DNA of 6,380 nt from an uncultured Eubacteriales bacterium (GCA_900554275.1 USGS01000080.1:1-6380); one strand, 5' to 3'. Shown: positions 1-5,775, counted from the first letter of the stretch. The notes: generated from the letters alone by a model not told the origin. Translations and numbers: made by a program.

Positions 1-272
1 GGCGGTAGTTTTTGGGCCCACCGCCTTTGCGCGTTTTCGGCATTTGCCTTAGATTTTCGCTGAAATCTCACAACCGCATCATCAACGCTGGCCTTGAACG
101 CTATGAAAAGAACAGCCTTAACGGGTGGCAGCTGCATAAGATCTCCTGTTGCAAGGTAGGTGAGTGCCGCTTTGAGAACTCGTCCCGCCGCTGCATTGTC
201 AACTGCTTCGATGTACTGTCGTTGGTCGAGGTAGACAGGGAACCAGTCCGCCCGCGTCCTTGGTTTTCCCAT
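1..272 (-). CDS. DUF6291-like phage/ICE-associated protein, N-terminal part (runs off left edge)
   Basis: The minus frame starting at ATG 272 stays open to the window edge (90 codons). It begins MGKPRTRADWFPVYLDQRQY, followed by an acidic helix, an AAGRVLKAALTYLATGD segment and a short LPPV linker. Later come FKASVDDAVVRF and a basic stretch ending QRRWAQ. This W-F-x-V-Y / A-G-x-x-x-K-A / F-x-x-x-D-x-A-V pattern resembles small DUF6291-type proteins found next to replication modules in Firmicute prophages and integrative elements; the molecular function of that family is not known to me. A TGA sits two codons upstream (278-276), so ATG 272 is the earliest start in this frame. The ribosome binding site is weak (GGCGGTGATGAG). 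The gene lies downstream of two small HTH regulators on the same strand and overlaps the end of the nearer one in another frame. Family assignment is moderate; that the frame is coding is likely from its composition. Confidence 0.6.
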   Translation of the reverse strand, partial: MGKPRTRADWFPVYLDQRQYIEAVDNAAAGRVLKAALTYLATGDLMQLPPVKAVLFIAFKASVDDAVVRFQRKSKANAENAQRRWAQKLP

Positions 273-487
273 GTCTCATCACCGCCGATCTGCCCGGTGG
301 CCTCGCGGCGCAGCTTTTCCAACAGTGCCGGGACGTCTACAAGATATACCGTCCCCGACCGAATATGCGGGACAGTGCCGTCCTTACAGCCTTTCCGCAA
401 ATAGTATTGGCTAAGTCCGGTGCTGCGGCAGGCATCAGGAATTTTTTGGTAGGGAGTAGAGACGTTTGAGAATTGCGTAGCATGCAT
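101..487 (-). CDS. Excisionase-like (HTH_17/MerR-type) DNA-binding protein; C-terminal third doubtful
   Basis: This is a 128-residue frame. Residues about 12-64 form a compact winged-helix signature: PYQKIPDACRSTGLSQYYLR is the recognition-helix region, followed by DGTVPHIRSG and VYLVDVPALLEKLRRE. This pattern is typical of excisionase/HTH_17 proteins, which bind DNA near attachment sites or act as small regulators. The ATG at 487 lies 2 nt after the TGA of the XRE gene (490-492), so the two are probably translationally coupled. From about residue 72 the frame runs over the N-terminal coding region of the next gene (start 272) in a different phase. That part has low-complexity composition (runs of Ser, Thr, Arg) and no family resemblance. 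Either the protein carries a non-homologous tail, or a 1-nt frameshift moved it past the TGA at 278-276 that would otherwise end it just before the next ATG. The HTH domain is convincing; the end is not. Confidence 0.6.
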   Translation of the reverse strand: MHATQFSNVSTPYQKIPDACRSTGLSQYYLRKGCKDGTVPHIRSGTVYLVDVPALLEKLRREATGQIGGDETWENQGRGRTGSLSTSTNDSTSKQLTMQRRDEFSKRHSPTLQQEILCSCHPLRLFFS

Positions 488-489
488 TT

Positions 490-687
490 TCAGTCACCCG
501 CCTTCATGATTTCGCCCCCCAAAACAGACGCAACCCTTTGCGCGGTCTCTCTGTTCACACTTTTTCCAGATCGAATAGCCGTTATGGTACTGCGGGAAAG
601 CCCAGTTTGTTCCGATAGCTCGTTGCCGGTAATGTCGAGCCGGGCAAGCGCGGCTGCAAATTTTTCTCGATTGATACGGATACGCAC
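490..687 (-). CDS. Small XRE-family (Cro/C1-type) HTH repressor
   Basis: This 65-residue protein is almost entirely one helix-turn-helix domain. The pattern is a helix at residues 7-16, then ITGNELSEQTGLSRSTITAI (helices 2-3, the turn around QTGLSRS), then SGKSVNRETAQRVASVLGG. This is a classic Cro/C1/XRE fold with no dimerisation or peptidase extension, typical of phage and integrative-element control genes. The start is GTG at 687, three codons after an in-frame TGA; no in-frame ATG lies between them, and only a weak GAGTGAG-like ribosome binding site precedes it. The stop overlaps the start region of the excisionase-like gene (2 nt gap). The segment just upstream is the truncated IS200 tnpA start, whose strong ribosome binding site drives a different frame through this gene. 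Expression may therefore depend on read-through from the IS end. Targets are unknown. Confidence 0.75.
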   Translation of the reverse strand: MRIRINREKFAAALARLDITGNELSEQTGLSRSTITAIRSGKSVNRETAQRVASVLGGEIMKAGD

Positions 688-721
688 TACAGCTCATCTC
701 ACTCATTTGATTTACAAGGGC

Positions 722-775
722 ATAATAGCAATTCCATTTCGTGTCCGCTAAACTATTGATGTCATTCATTCCCAT
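722..775 (-). pseudogene. tnpA: IS200/IS605-family TnpA transposase, N-terminal fragment only
   Basis: From ATG 775 (or ATG 769) the frame reads MGMNDINSLADTKWNCYY. This closely matches the start of Y1 tyrosine transposases of IS200/IS605 elements, which usually read roughly N-x-L-x-H-T-K-W-N-C-K-Y-H-I-V-F. Resemblance stops after codon 18, near position 720. The expected HIVF/APKYRR continuation, the HUH motif and the catalytic Tyr are all absent. The frame stays open to 494 only by running out of phase through the XRE gene. A near-perfect Shine-Dalgarno (AGAAGGAGGT, 791-782) precedes the start. About 18 of the usual ~130-150 residues survive, so it cannot be active. The abrupt end marks a deletion or insertion junction with the phage-like module to the left. 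Confidence 0.75.
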
Positions 776-783
776 TGAGTGAC

Positions 784-842
784 CTCCTTCTGATTTGTAA
801 AGTTGCAGTTGGCAGACCGTATCTTTATCTTACCAGAAGGAG
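784..842 (-). promoter_or_regulatory. Inverted repeat sequestering the tnpA Shine-Dalgarno
   Basis: CTCCTTCTG (784-792) and CAGAAGGAG (834-842) are perfect 9-bp inverted repeats with a 41-nt spacer. A GTAAAG (796-801)/CTTTAT (823-828) pairing could extend the stem inside. In minus-strand RNA the 3' arm contains the AAGGAG core of the tnpA ribosome binding site, so the stem would block translation. IS200 is known to silence its transposase with a 5'-UTR stem-loop of this kind; the role here is inferred from position. Confidence 0.6.
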
Positions 843-874
843 ATTTTTTCTGCTCAACTATTTAATTCTTACAG

Positions 875-897
875 AACCACGCGTCTAACGCGTGGTT
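875..897 (-). repeat. Perfect 10-bp hairpin at the IS200-like left end
   Basis: AACCACGCGT (875-884) and ACGCGTGGTT (888-897) are perfect inverted repeats around a 3-nt loop (CTA). Position upstream of the tnpA leader and the short loop fit the subterminal hairpin recognised by TnpA in IS200/IS605 elements. It could also act as a second, weaker terminator behind the ygfK terminator. Confidence 0.6.
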
Positions 898-906
898 TTG
901 GTATAC

Positions 907-942
907 AAAAGGAGGGGGCGGCGCGAAAGCGCCGCCCCCTCT
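907..942 (-). terminator. Rho-independent terminator of the ssnA-ygfK operon
   Basis: AGGGGGCGGCGC (913-924) pairs perfectly with GCGCCGCCCCCT (929-940) around a 4-nt loop; one or two outer pairs (912-941, wobble 911-942) extend it. On the minus strand the stem is followed by CCTTTTG (T-run 910-907). It begins about 12 nt after the ygfK stop codon at 954, so it ends that transcript. Confidence 0.9.
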
Positions 943-953
943 GGGGATGAAAC

Positions 954-3905
954 TCAGTTGTAGAGATAGCCGTACTTGTCGCGGATGGTGACGATGAGCG
1001 TCTCCAGCTCGGCGGGCAGCTCGTTCTTCCCGGACAGATCGTAGTCCTTCGGCTCGCCGAAGGTGCGGACGCGGACCTTGTCGCCGCCCAGGAACAGCGC
1101 GCCGGCGTTGTGGGAGTCCGCCATATCCCCGGCGGTCTGGAACAGGGTGAACTTGTCGTGGCACGGCTCGGAGGCGTAGGGACAGAACTGGGTGCAGTTG
1201 CCGCACTCGTTGCACATCTTGTCCACATGGACGATCTGGTGGCTGCCGTCAGCCATGCGGATGGCCACATTGGCGCGGTTGGGACAGGAGTCCACGCAGT
1301 TCTCACACACGGTGGCACACTGGAGGCAGCGCTCGCCCTCCCGGCAGACGCACCCGCTCATGGTCAGAATTCCCTTCTTGGCCTCGGCGTCGGCCTTGGT
1401 GACGTAGGCCTGCTCCGGGATGTCGTAGGTGTGTGCCGCGCCGATGACCGCCTCGGCAAAGGCGGCGGCGTCGGCGATACCCTCCACCACGGTGGCGGGG
1501 CCGCGCTTGGCGTCACCGGCGGCGTACACGCCGGCCACGTTGGTCTGGAAGGCGGGACGGCCCTTCTTATCCAGCTCAATGCCGTTGGCGGCCATCAGGG
1601 CGTCGTCCACCTGCTCGCCCACAGCGGAGATCACCAGATCGCAGGGGATGTGGAAGAATTCACCGCTGCCCACGGGGCTGCGGCGGCCGGAGGCGTCCGC
1701 CTCGCCCAGCACCATCTTCTCACATTGCAGCACACCGTCGGCCTGCTTGACGGGGGCGGCCAGCTCGGCAAATTCCACACCGTCCGACAGGGCCAGCGCC
1801 AGCTCATGCTCGTCGGCAGGCATATACTTGCGGGTACGGCGGTACACCAGCGTTACGTGCTCCGCGCCGCTGCGCTTGGCAAGGCGCGCCGCGTCCATGG
1901 CGGTGTTGCCGCCGCCGATGACGGCGATATTTCCGGCCACGCCGATGTTCCCGGCCTTCACGCCCTTCATCCACTGGATGGCGCCGGCCACATCACCGGC
2001 GACGTCCAGCTTGCCGGGCTTCCACGCGCCCACAGCCAGCAGGATGTGGGTGTAGCCCTGCTTTTTCAGCTCGTCTACAGAGGGGGCGGGCGCGCCGCAC
2101 CTGACTTCCACGCCGTACTTCTCCATCAGGGCCACGTCCTTCTCAATGGCCTCGTTGGCGATGCGGAAGGAGGGGATGACGTGGCGGGGCACGCCGCCCA
2201 GACAGCTCTCTCGCTCAAAGATGGTGGTTTCGATACCGGCTCTGCCGCAGAAGTAGGCGGCGGCGATGCCGGTGGGGCCGCCGCCGATGATGGCGACCCG
2301 CTTGCCCGCCACCTTGGCGGGGGCCTTGATGGAGGCCATCAGGGCGTTGTAGCCCTTCTTGGCGGCCAGCAGCTTGGTGTCGCGGATGCGGACGGACTCG
2401 TCATAGAAGTTGCGGCTGCACTTGGTCTGGCAGCGGTGGGCGCAGATGGTGCCGGTGATGAACGGCAGGGGGTTCTTCTCAGTGATGAGCTTCAGCGCCG
2501 GGCCGTACAGTCCCTTATTGCACAGCTCCACGTACTCAGGAATGTCCTGGGCGATGGGACAGCCGCCCTTGCAGGGCGCGGTGAAGCAGTCGATCCAAGG
2601 CACCTGCTTCTCGCTCTTACGGCTGGGCAGGGGCTTGATGGGCTTGACATGGTGAACGTCGGTGTGGCTGGCGCTGCTCATGTCACAGATGGCTTGGGTG
2701 TCCGTGCCGTCAAAGGGCTTATAGGGCATATCCTCCACCTTTTCCACCATTTGCAGCAGGCGGTTGTAGCCGCCGGGCTTGAGGATGGTGGTGGCCACGG
2801 TGATGGGCCAAATGCCTGCCGCGAACAGTTTGTCGCAGTTGAAGAATTCCGCGCCGCCGGCGAAGGAGATCCGCATCTTGCCTTTGAACTGGCGGGAGAT
2901 GCGGTGGCACATCTCGATGGTCAGCGGGAACAGGCTGCGGCCGGACATATACATCTCGTTGTTGGGCAGCTCGCCCCGGGTGGTGTCCACGGGGAAGGTG
3001 TTGGAGAGCTTCAGGCCGAACTCCAGCCCCTTGCTGTCCGCCAGCGCCTGCAGCCGCTCGAACATAGGCACGGCATCGACCCACTGGAGGTCCTCATTGA
3101 AGTGGTGGTCATCGAAGACGATGTAGTCATAGCCCATGGAGTCGAGGGTGCGGCGGGCGGTCTCGTAGCCGAGGATGGTGGGGTTGCACTTGACGAAGGT
3201 GTGCAGGTGCTTCTCGGTGATAAGGTAGGAGGCGATGCGCTCGATCTCATCCGGGGGACAGCCGTGGAGGGTGGAGACGGTGACGCTGCGGCTGACGCGG
3301 GGGGAGATACCGTCGATATAGCCGCTCTCCGCGGGGAACAGCTCCTTCAAAACCGCCTTGCACTCGCCGAAGATGGCGGTCTTGTCGGCGTCCATCATGC
3401 CATCGATGTAGGTGTTGACCTTCTCGCCCTTGATGCCCTCCAGATCGTAGCCCACGGACATATTGAACACGAAGCCGTCGGGATCGCCGAAGCCATAGAC
3501 CTTGCTCAGCACCTTCAGGGCGCACCACGCCTTGATATACTCGTCCATGGCCTGGGGCACGGTCAGCTCGGTGGACCACTCCTGGTTGTAGCCCTCGTCG
3601 TTGGCCAGGATGCAGGGGCGGGGCACACAGGCTGCCAACTCAGCGCCGTCCATCTTCTGAACGGTCTTCACCTCGAAGAACCGCGCACCGGCCATGTAGG
3701 CGGCGATGATGTTCTGCGCCAGCTGGCTGTTCGGGCCGGCGGCAGGACCGAAGGGCGTCTCGATGCGCTCGCCGAAGATGGGCAGGCTCTTGCCCGTGGC
3801 GTGGTAAGCCTTGCGCACGCCGAAGATCTCGCCGGAGGCGGCGTATTCCACCACCACCCAGTTCATCAGGGACTTAAATGGAATGGGATACATTTTTTCA
3901 GACAT
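954..3905 (-). CDS. ygfK: YgfK: FMN/FAD/iron-sulfur oxidoreductase of anaerobic purine (urate) catabolism
   Basis: This 983-residue protein matches E. coli YgfK (about 1,030 residues) in order and motifs; databases call the family putative selenate reductase subunit. Residues 1-420 form a dihydroorotate-dehydrogenase-like flavin barrel, with TPFGPAAGPNSQLAQNI (50-66), FNMSVGYDLEGIK (147-159) and TLHGCPP (212-218). A cysteine-rich helical domain follows, with Cys 440, 445, 449, 488, 492 and 496. The FAD Rossmann motif is AIIGGGPTG (538-546) and the NAD(P) site AVIGGGNTAMDAA (661-673); AAGDAKRGPATVV (795-807) closes the flavin domain. The C-terminus is a two-cluster ferredoxin with Cys 860/863/867/870/874 and 898/901/904/908. 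Compared with dihydropyrimidine dehydrogenase, the same modules appear with the flavin barrel moved to the front. It is soluble and cytoplasmic, with no signal peptide. ATG 3905 has AAGGAGG upstream and lies 27 nt after ssnA. The family belongs to the urate-degradation cluster; its exact substrate is unsettled, and selenate reduction is doubtful. Confidence 0.93.
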   Translation of the reverse strand: MSEKMYPIPFKSLMNWVVVEYAASGEIFGVRKAYHATGKSLPIFGERIETPFGPAAGPNSQLAQNIIAAYMAGARFFEVKTVQKMDGAELAACVPRPCILANDEGYNQEWSTELTVPQAMDEYIKAWCALKVLSKVYGFGDPDGFVFNMSVGYDLEGIKGEKVNTYIDGMMDADKTAIFGECKAVLKELFPAESGYIDGISPRVSRSVTVSTLHGCPPDEIERIASYLITEKHLHTFVKCNPTILGYETARRTLDSMGYDYIVFDDHHFNEDLQWVDAVPMFERLQALADSKGLEFGLKLSNTFPVDTTRGELPNNEMYMSGRSLFPLTIEMCHRISRQFKGKMRISFAGGAEFFNCDKLFAAGIWPITVATTILKPGGYNRLLQMVEKVEDMPYKPFDGTDTQAICDMSSASHTDVHHVKPIKPLPSRKSEKQVPWIDCFTAPCKGGCPIAQDIPEYVELCNKGLYGPALKLITEKNPLPFITGTICAHRCQTKCSRNFYDESVRIRDTKLLAAKKGYNALMASIKAPAKVAGKRVAIIGGGPTGIAAAYFCGRAGIETTIFERESCLGGVPRHVIPSFRIANEAIEKDVALMEKYGVEVRCGAPAPSVDELKKQGYTHILLAVGAWKPGKLDVAGDVAGAIQWMKGVKAGNIGVAGNIAVIGGGNTAMDAARLAKRSGAEHVTLVYRRTRKYMPADEHELALALSDGVEFAELAAPVKQADGVLQCEKMVLGEADASGRRSPVGSGEFFHIPCDLVISAVGEQVDDALMAANGIELDKKGRPAFQTNVAGVYAAGDAKRGPATVVEGIADAAAFAEAVIGAAHTYDIPEQAYVTKADAEAKKGILTMSGCVCREGERCLQCATVCENCVDSCPNRANVAIRMADGSHQIVHVDKMCNECGNCTQFCPYASEPCHDKFTLFQTAGDMADSHNAGALFLGGDKVRVRTFGEPKDYDLSGKNELPAELETLIVTIRDKYGYLYN

Positions 3906-3932
3906 GGGTATTCCTCCTTGTCGAATTCTTGA

Positions 3933-5276
3933 TTAGTAGGCGCGGTGGTTCAGGTCGCCCCACAGCTTCTTGGCGGCTTCAAGGATGTGGGCGTTCTCCG
4001 CCTCCTCGTCGATATTCACCAGCACGCGATCCTGCATCAGCACCTTACCGGCGGCGATGGTGGTCTGGCACTGGCGGCCGGTCATGCCGAAGATCATGTG
4101 GCCGTCGATGTTCTCGTCGGAGAAGGGGGTGAAGGGCTTGTAGTCCATGACGATGATGTCCGCGGCGGCGCCGGCCTTCAGCACGCCCAGCTGCACCGGG
4201 AAGTACTTTTCGCCGATTTTGGCGTTGTTGCGGAACAGCATATCCGTGACCTCGCACCAGCCCACGTTGGGCAGACAGTTCTGACTGCGCTGGGAGCACA
4301 GGGCTACCTTCAGGGATTCCAGCATGTCGTTGGTATAGGCGTCGGTGCCCATGCCCAGCAGGATGCCCCGCTTGTGCAGCTGGATCACCGGGCAGATGCC
4401 GATGGCGTTGCCCATGTTGGACTCGGGGTTGTTGACCACCATGGTGTTGGTCTCCTTGATGATCTCCATCTCCGCCGTATTCACGTGGATACAGTGACCC
4501 AGAATGGTCTTTTCACCCAGGATGCCGTGGTCCTGCAAACGCTGCACGGGGCGGCGTCCGTAGTTCTGCAAGCTGTCATACACATCGTTCATGCCCTCGG
4601 AGACATGGATGTGGTAGCCGGTACGGCCGTTGTTGGCGGCCACCATGCGGTCGAAGGTCTTGTCGGAGATGGTGAACAAAGCGTGGCCGCCGAACATGGC
4701 CGCCAGCATGGGGTCGCGGTTCTTTTCGCACTCGGTGATGAAGTCCGCGTTCTCCTGAATGGCCTGGAGGCATTTTTCCTCGCCGTCGCGGTCGGAGACC
4801 TCGTAGCACAGACAGGAGCGAAGGCCCAGCCGCTTGCTCTCCTCGGCAATGGTGTGCAGCGTGCCGGGAATCTCGCCGTAGCTGGCGTGGTGGTCAAAGA
4901 TGGTGGTGACGCCCTGCTTGATGGAGTCCATATACAGCGCCGTAGCGGAGGCGCGGGTGCCGTCCATCATCAGGTGGCGGTCGATGGCCCACCATGTGCC
5001 GTCCAGCACCTCATAGAAGTTGGTGGGGTTGTTGCCCACGATGCTCAGGCCACGGGCCAGCGCGGAGTAGATGTGGGTGTGGGCGTTGATGAGTGCGGGC
5101 ATGATGACGCCGCCCTTGGCGTCGATGATGCGTGCGTCGGCATATTTGGCGCGCAGGGCGGTCTCCTCGCCTACCTCTACGATCTTCGTGCCCTCGTAGG
5201 CCACAGCACCGTGTTCGTAGTAGCCTTTGCCCTCGCTGTCGCGGGTGATGAGCCGTCCGTTGGTGACCAGTGTCAT
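3933..5276 (-). CDS. ssnA: SsnA: metal-dependent aminohydrolase (ATZ/TRZ-like amidohydrolase)
   Basis: This 447-residue protein is nearly the length of E. coli SsnA (442) and collinear with it. It is an amidohydrolase-superfamily TIM barrel with the expected metal ligands: HTH at residues 66-68 (NAHTHIYSALARG), His224 in YHIHVSEG, His261 in LGHCIHV, and Asp312 in GMGTDAY. GTWWAIDRHL (93-102) and VNNPESNMGNAIG (281-293) are further conserved stretches. Such enzymes hydrolyse C-N bonds of heterocycles (deamination or ring opening) in the cytoplasm. SsnA lies with ygfK, hydantoinase/dihydropyrimidinase and xanthine dehydrogenase genes in anaerobic purine/urate clusters, but its precise substrate cannot be read from the sequence. 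ATG 5276 is chosen because GAGGAGG ends 8 nt upstream and homology begins there. The frame stays open 62 codons further up only to a TTG inside the -35 box. It ends in TAA and is followed by ygfK in the same operon. Confidence 0.93.
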   Translation of the reverse strand: MTLVTNGRLITRDSEGKGYYEHGAVAYEGTKIVEVGEETALRAKYADARIIDAKGGVIMPALINAHTHIYSALARGLSIVGNNPTNFYEVLDGTWWAIDRHLMMDGTRASATALYMDSIKQGVTTIFDHHASYGEIPGTLHTIAEESKRLGLRSCLCYEVSDRDGEEKCLQAIQENADFITECEKNRDPMLAAMFGGHALFTISDKTFDRMVAANNGRTGYHIHVSEGMNDVYDSLQNYGRRPVQRLQDHGILGEKTILGHCIHVNTAEMEIIKETNTMVVNNPESNMGNAIGICPVIQLHKRGILLGMGTDAYTNDMLESLKVALCSQRSQNCLPNVGWCEVTDMLFRNNAKIGEKYFPVQLGVLKAGAAADIIVMDYKPFTPFSDENIDGHMIFGMTGRQCQTTIAAGKVLMQDRVLVNIDEEAENAHILEAAKKLWGDLNHRAY

Positions 5277-5317
5277 AGGTATTTCCTCCTCTTTTTGGCA
5301 TTTTTTCACGGGGCGGT

Positions 5318-5355
5318 AAACAAAAAGTGCTTCAAATCTTACGGATTTGAAACAC
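5318..5355 (-). terminator. Intrinsic terminator inside the ssnA leader (attenuator)
   Basis: On the minus strand GTGTTTCAAATC (5355-5344) pairs over 12 bp, one of them a G-U pair, with GATTTGAAGCAC (5338-5327) across a 5-nt CGTAA loop. TTTTTGTTT (5326-5318) follows directly. It sits about 40 nt upstream of the ssnA start, after the promoter, so unless overridden it would stop transcription before ssnA. Confidence 0.8.
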
Positions 5356-5413
5356 TCAAGCGTGCGCCGAGTGATAGTTGCAGCCCGTGCGCGAAGCACT
5401 TCCTTACAGCTAC

Positions 5414-5426
5414 CAATCTTAGATTG
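5414..5426. promoter_or_regulatory. 13-bp palindrome at the ssnA transcription start; possible operator
   Basis: CAATCTTAGATTG is a perfect palindrome (6+6 around one base) starting 8 bp downstream of the -10 box, covering about +2 to +14. Such a position suits a repressor operator, or a small 5' hairpin in the leader RNA. No regulator gene that would bind it is in view. Confidence 0.35.
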
Positions 5427-5433
5427 TGGGTCT

Positions 5434-5462
5434 ATTTTACAGGAAAGCGCACAAAAAATCAA
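5434..5462 (-). promoter_or_regulatory. Sigma70/SigA promoter of ssnA-ygfK
   Basis: On the minus strand TTGATT (5462-5457) and TAAAAT (5439-5434) are separated by exactly 17 bp. Each hexamer differs from consensus by one or two bases, and TG directly precedes the -10 box. The A/T-rich tract at about 5470-5500 upstream could act as an UP element. The predicted start is near 5427, giving a leader of about 150 nt. Confidence 0.7.
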
Positions 5463-5484
5463 CTATCCAAAGCAACTTTTTTGC

Positions 5485-5775
5485 TTATTTTTTCCTCCGC
5501 AGCACAATGGCGATGAAGTTCAGCTACTTGCCGCCACCGGCTTCCATTGCCTTGCGGTCGCCTGTGGCGTACTCGTTGTCCTGGGCCAGCCAATCGGCCC
5601 AGACCTCCTCGTTGCTCGCCATCTCCCGGACGGAGAGGACTTCTGCCCCCTGGCAGCAGGAGACGATGCGCGTCCAGTAGGCCACGTCGTGCATATAGTC
5701 CAGCTGCTTCGGCGTCCAGGACAGGAGCAGCTCCAGAGACAGGTGGTTGTGGCAGTCGTGCTTACGTAGGAGAAA
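5485..5775 (-). pseudogene. C-terminal stump of a class I SAM-dependent methyltransferase, with in-frame TAG
   Basis: In the minus frame through 5760 the DNA reads FLLRKHDCHNHLSLELLLSW, then PKQLDYMHDVAYWTRIV, then GAEVLSVREMASNEEVWADW, then DNEYATGDRKAMEAGGGK. A TAG follows at 5526-5524, then LNFIAIVLRRKK and TAA (5487-5485). The REM-x(6)-W-x-x-W-L/DNEYA/GGKY-x-N ending is what I recall from the C-terminus of clostridial methyltransferases. They carry Tyr where the TAG stands, so a single base change probably made the stop. The N-terminal SAM-binding Rossmann part is absent: upstream of about 5775 the DNA belongs to the deacetylase gene in another frame. No start codon or ribosome binding site precedes the fragment. 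Its high-quality codon pattern suggests recent decay. The family call rests on remembered sequence pattern and is moderate; that it is a coding remnant is firmer. Confidence 0.6.

Larger units (their letters stand above)
722..900 (-). mobile_element. Left-end remnant of an IS200/IS605-family element
   Basis: The stretch has the layout of an IS200 left end read on the minus strand: a short perfect hairpin (897-875), an AT-rich untranslated leader, an inverted repeat masking the tnpA ribosome binding site (842-784), then the first codons of tnpA. IS200/IS605 elements use subterminal hairpins rather than terminal inverted repeats and move as single strands. The element lies just past the ygfK terminator, consistent with insertion into non-coding DNA. 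The right end, the rest of tnpA and any tnpB are missing here. The outer boundary near 900 is approximate because no target site or cleavage tetranucleotide could be fixed. Confidence 0.65.
5277..5427 (-). ncRNA. ssnA 5' leader: candidate attenuator/riboswitch of unassigned class
   Basis: Between the predicted transcription start (about 5427) and the ssnA start codon lies a structured leader of about 150 nt. In order it contains a CAATC/GATTG palindrome (5426-5414), a GTGC-loop-GCAC hairpin (5399-5387), a CACTC/GAGTG hairpin (5373-5353), and a full intrinsic terminator (5355-5318) before the ribosome binding site (5290-5285). AAGTGCTTC in the leader (5401-5393) is exactly complementary over 9 nt to GAAGCACTT at the terminator's 3' arm and T-run start (5333-5325). 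Terminator and antiterminator are therefore mutually exclusive. I do not recognise the core of a purine, xanthine, PRPP or T-box element, so the sensed signal is unknown; purine intermediates are a guess from the genes controlled. Confidence 0.6.

Noticed and set aside
494..775. 93-codon minus frame from the tnpA start taken as a real protein
   Set aside because: Only the first 18 codons resemble anything; the rest is the XRE gene read out of phase.
820..870. Promoter in the IS200 left end (TTGAGC with TAAGAT)
   Set aside because: The spacing is 19 bp and the match poor; I could not support a specific promoter for the XRE gene.
1110..3932. Very long plus-strand open frame opposite ygfK (940 codons), and a similar 523-codon frame opposite ssnA (3945-5516)
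   Set aside because: These are mirror images of GC-rich genes; the translations are Gly/Ala/Val/His-rich with no domain, while the minus strand shows clear conserved families.
5277..5462. N-terminal extension of SsnA by 62 residues
   Set aside because: The only start is a TTG inside the -35 box; it lies upstream of the predicted transcript start, and the strong ribosome binding site and family homology both point to ATG 5276.
5470..5493. AAGCAA/TTGCTT hairpin followed by T-run on the plus strand, as a terminator
   Set aside because: The stem is only 6 weak base pairs and faces the plus strand, where no gene exists; the A/T-rich run is better read as the sequence upstream of the ssnA promoter.
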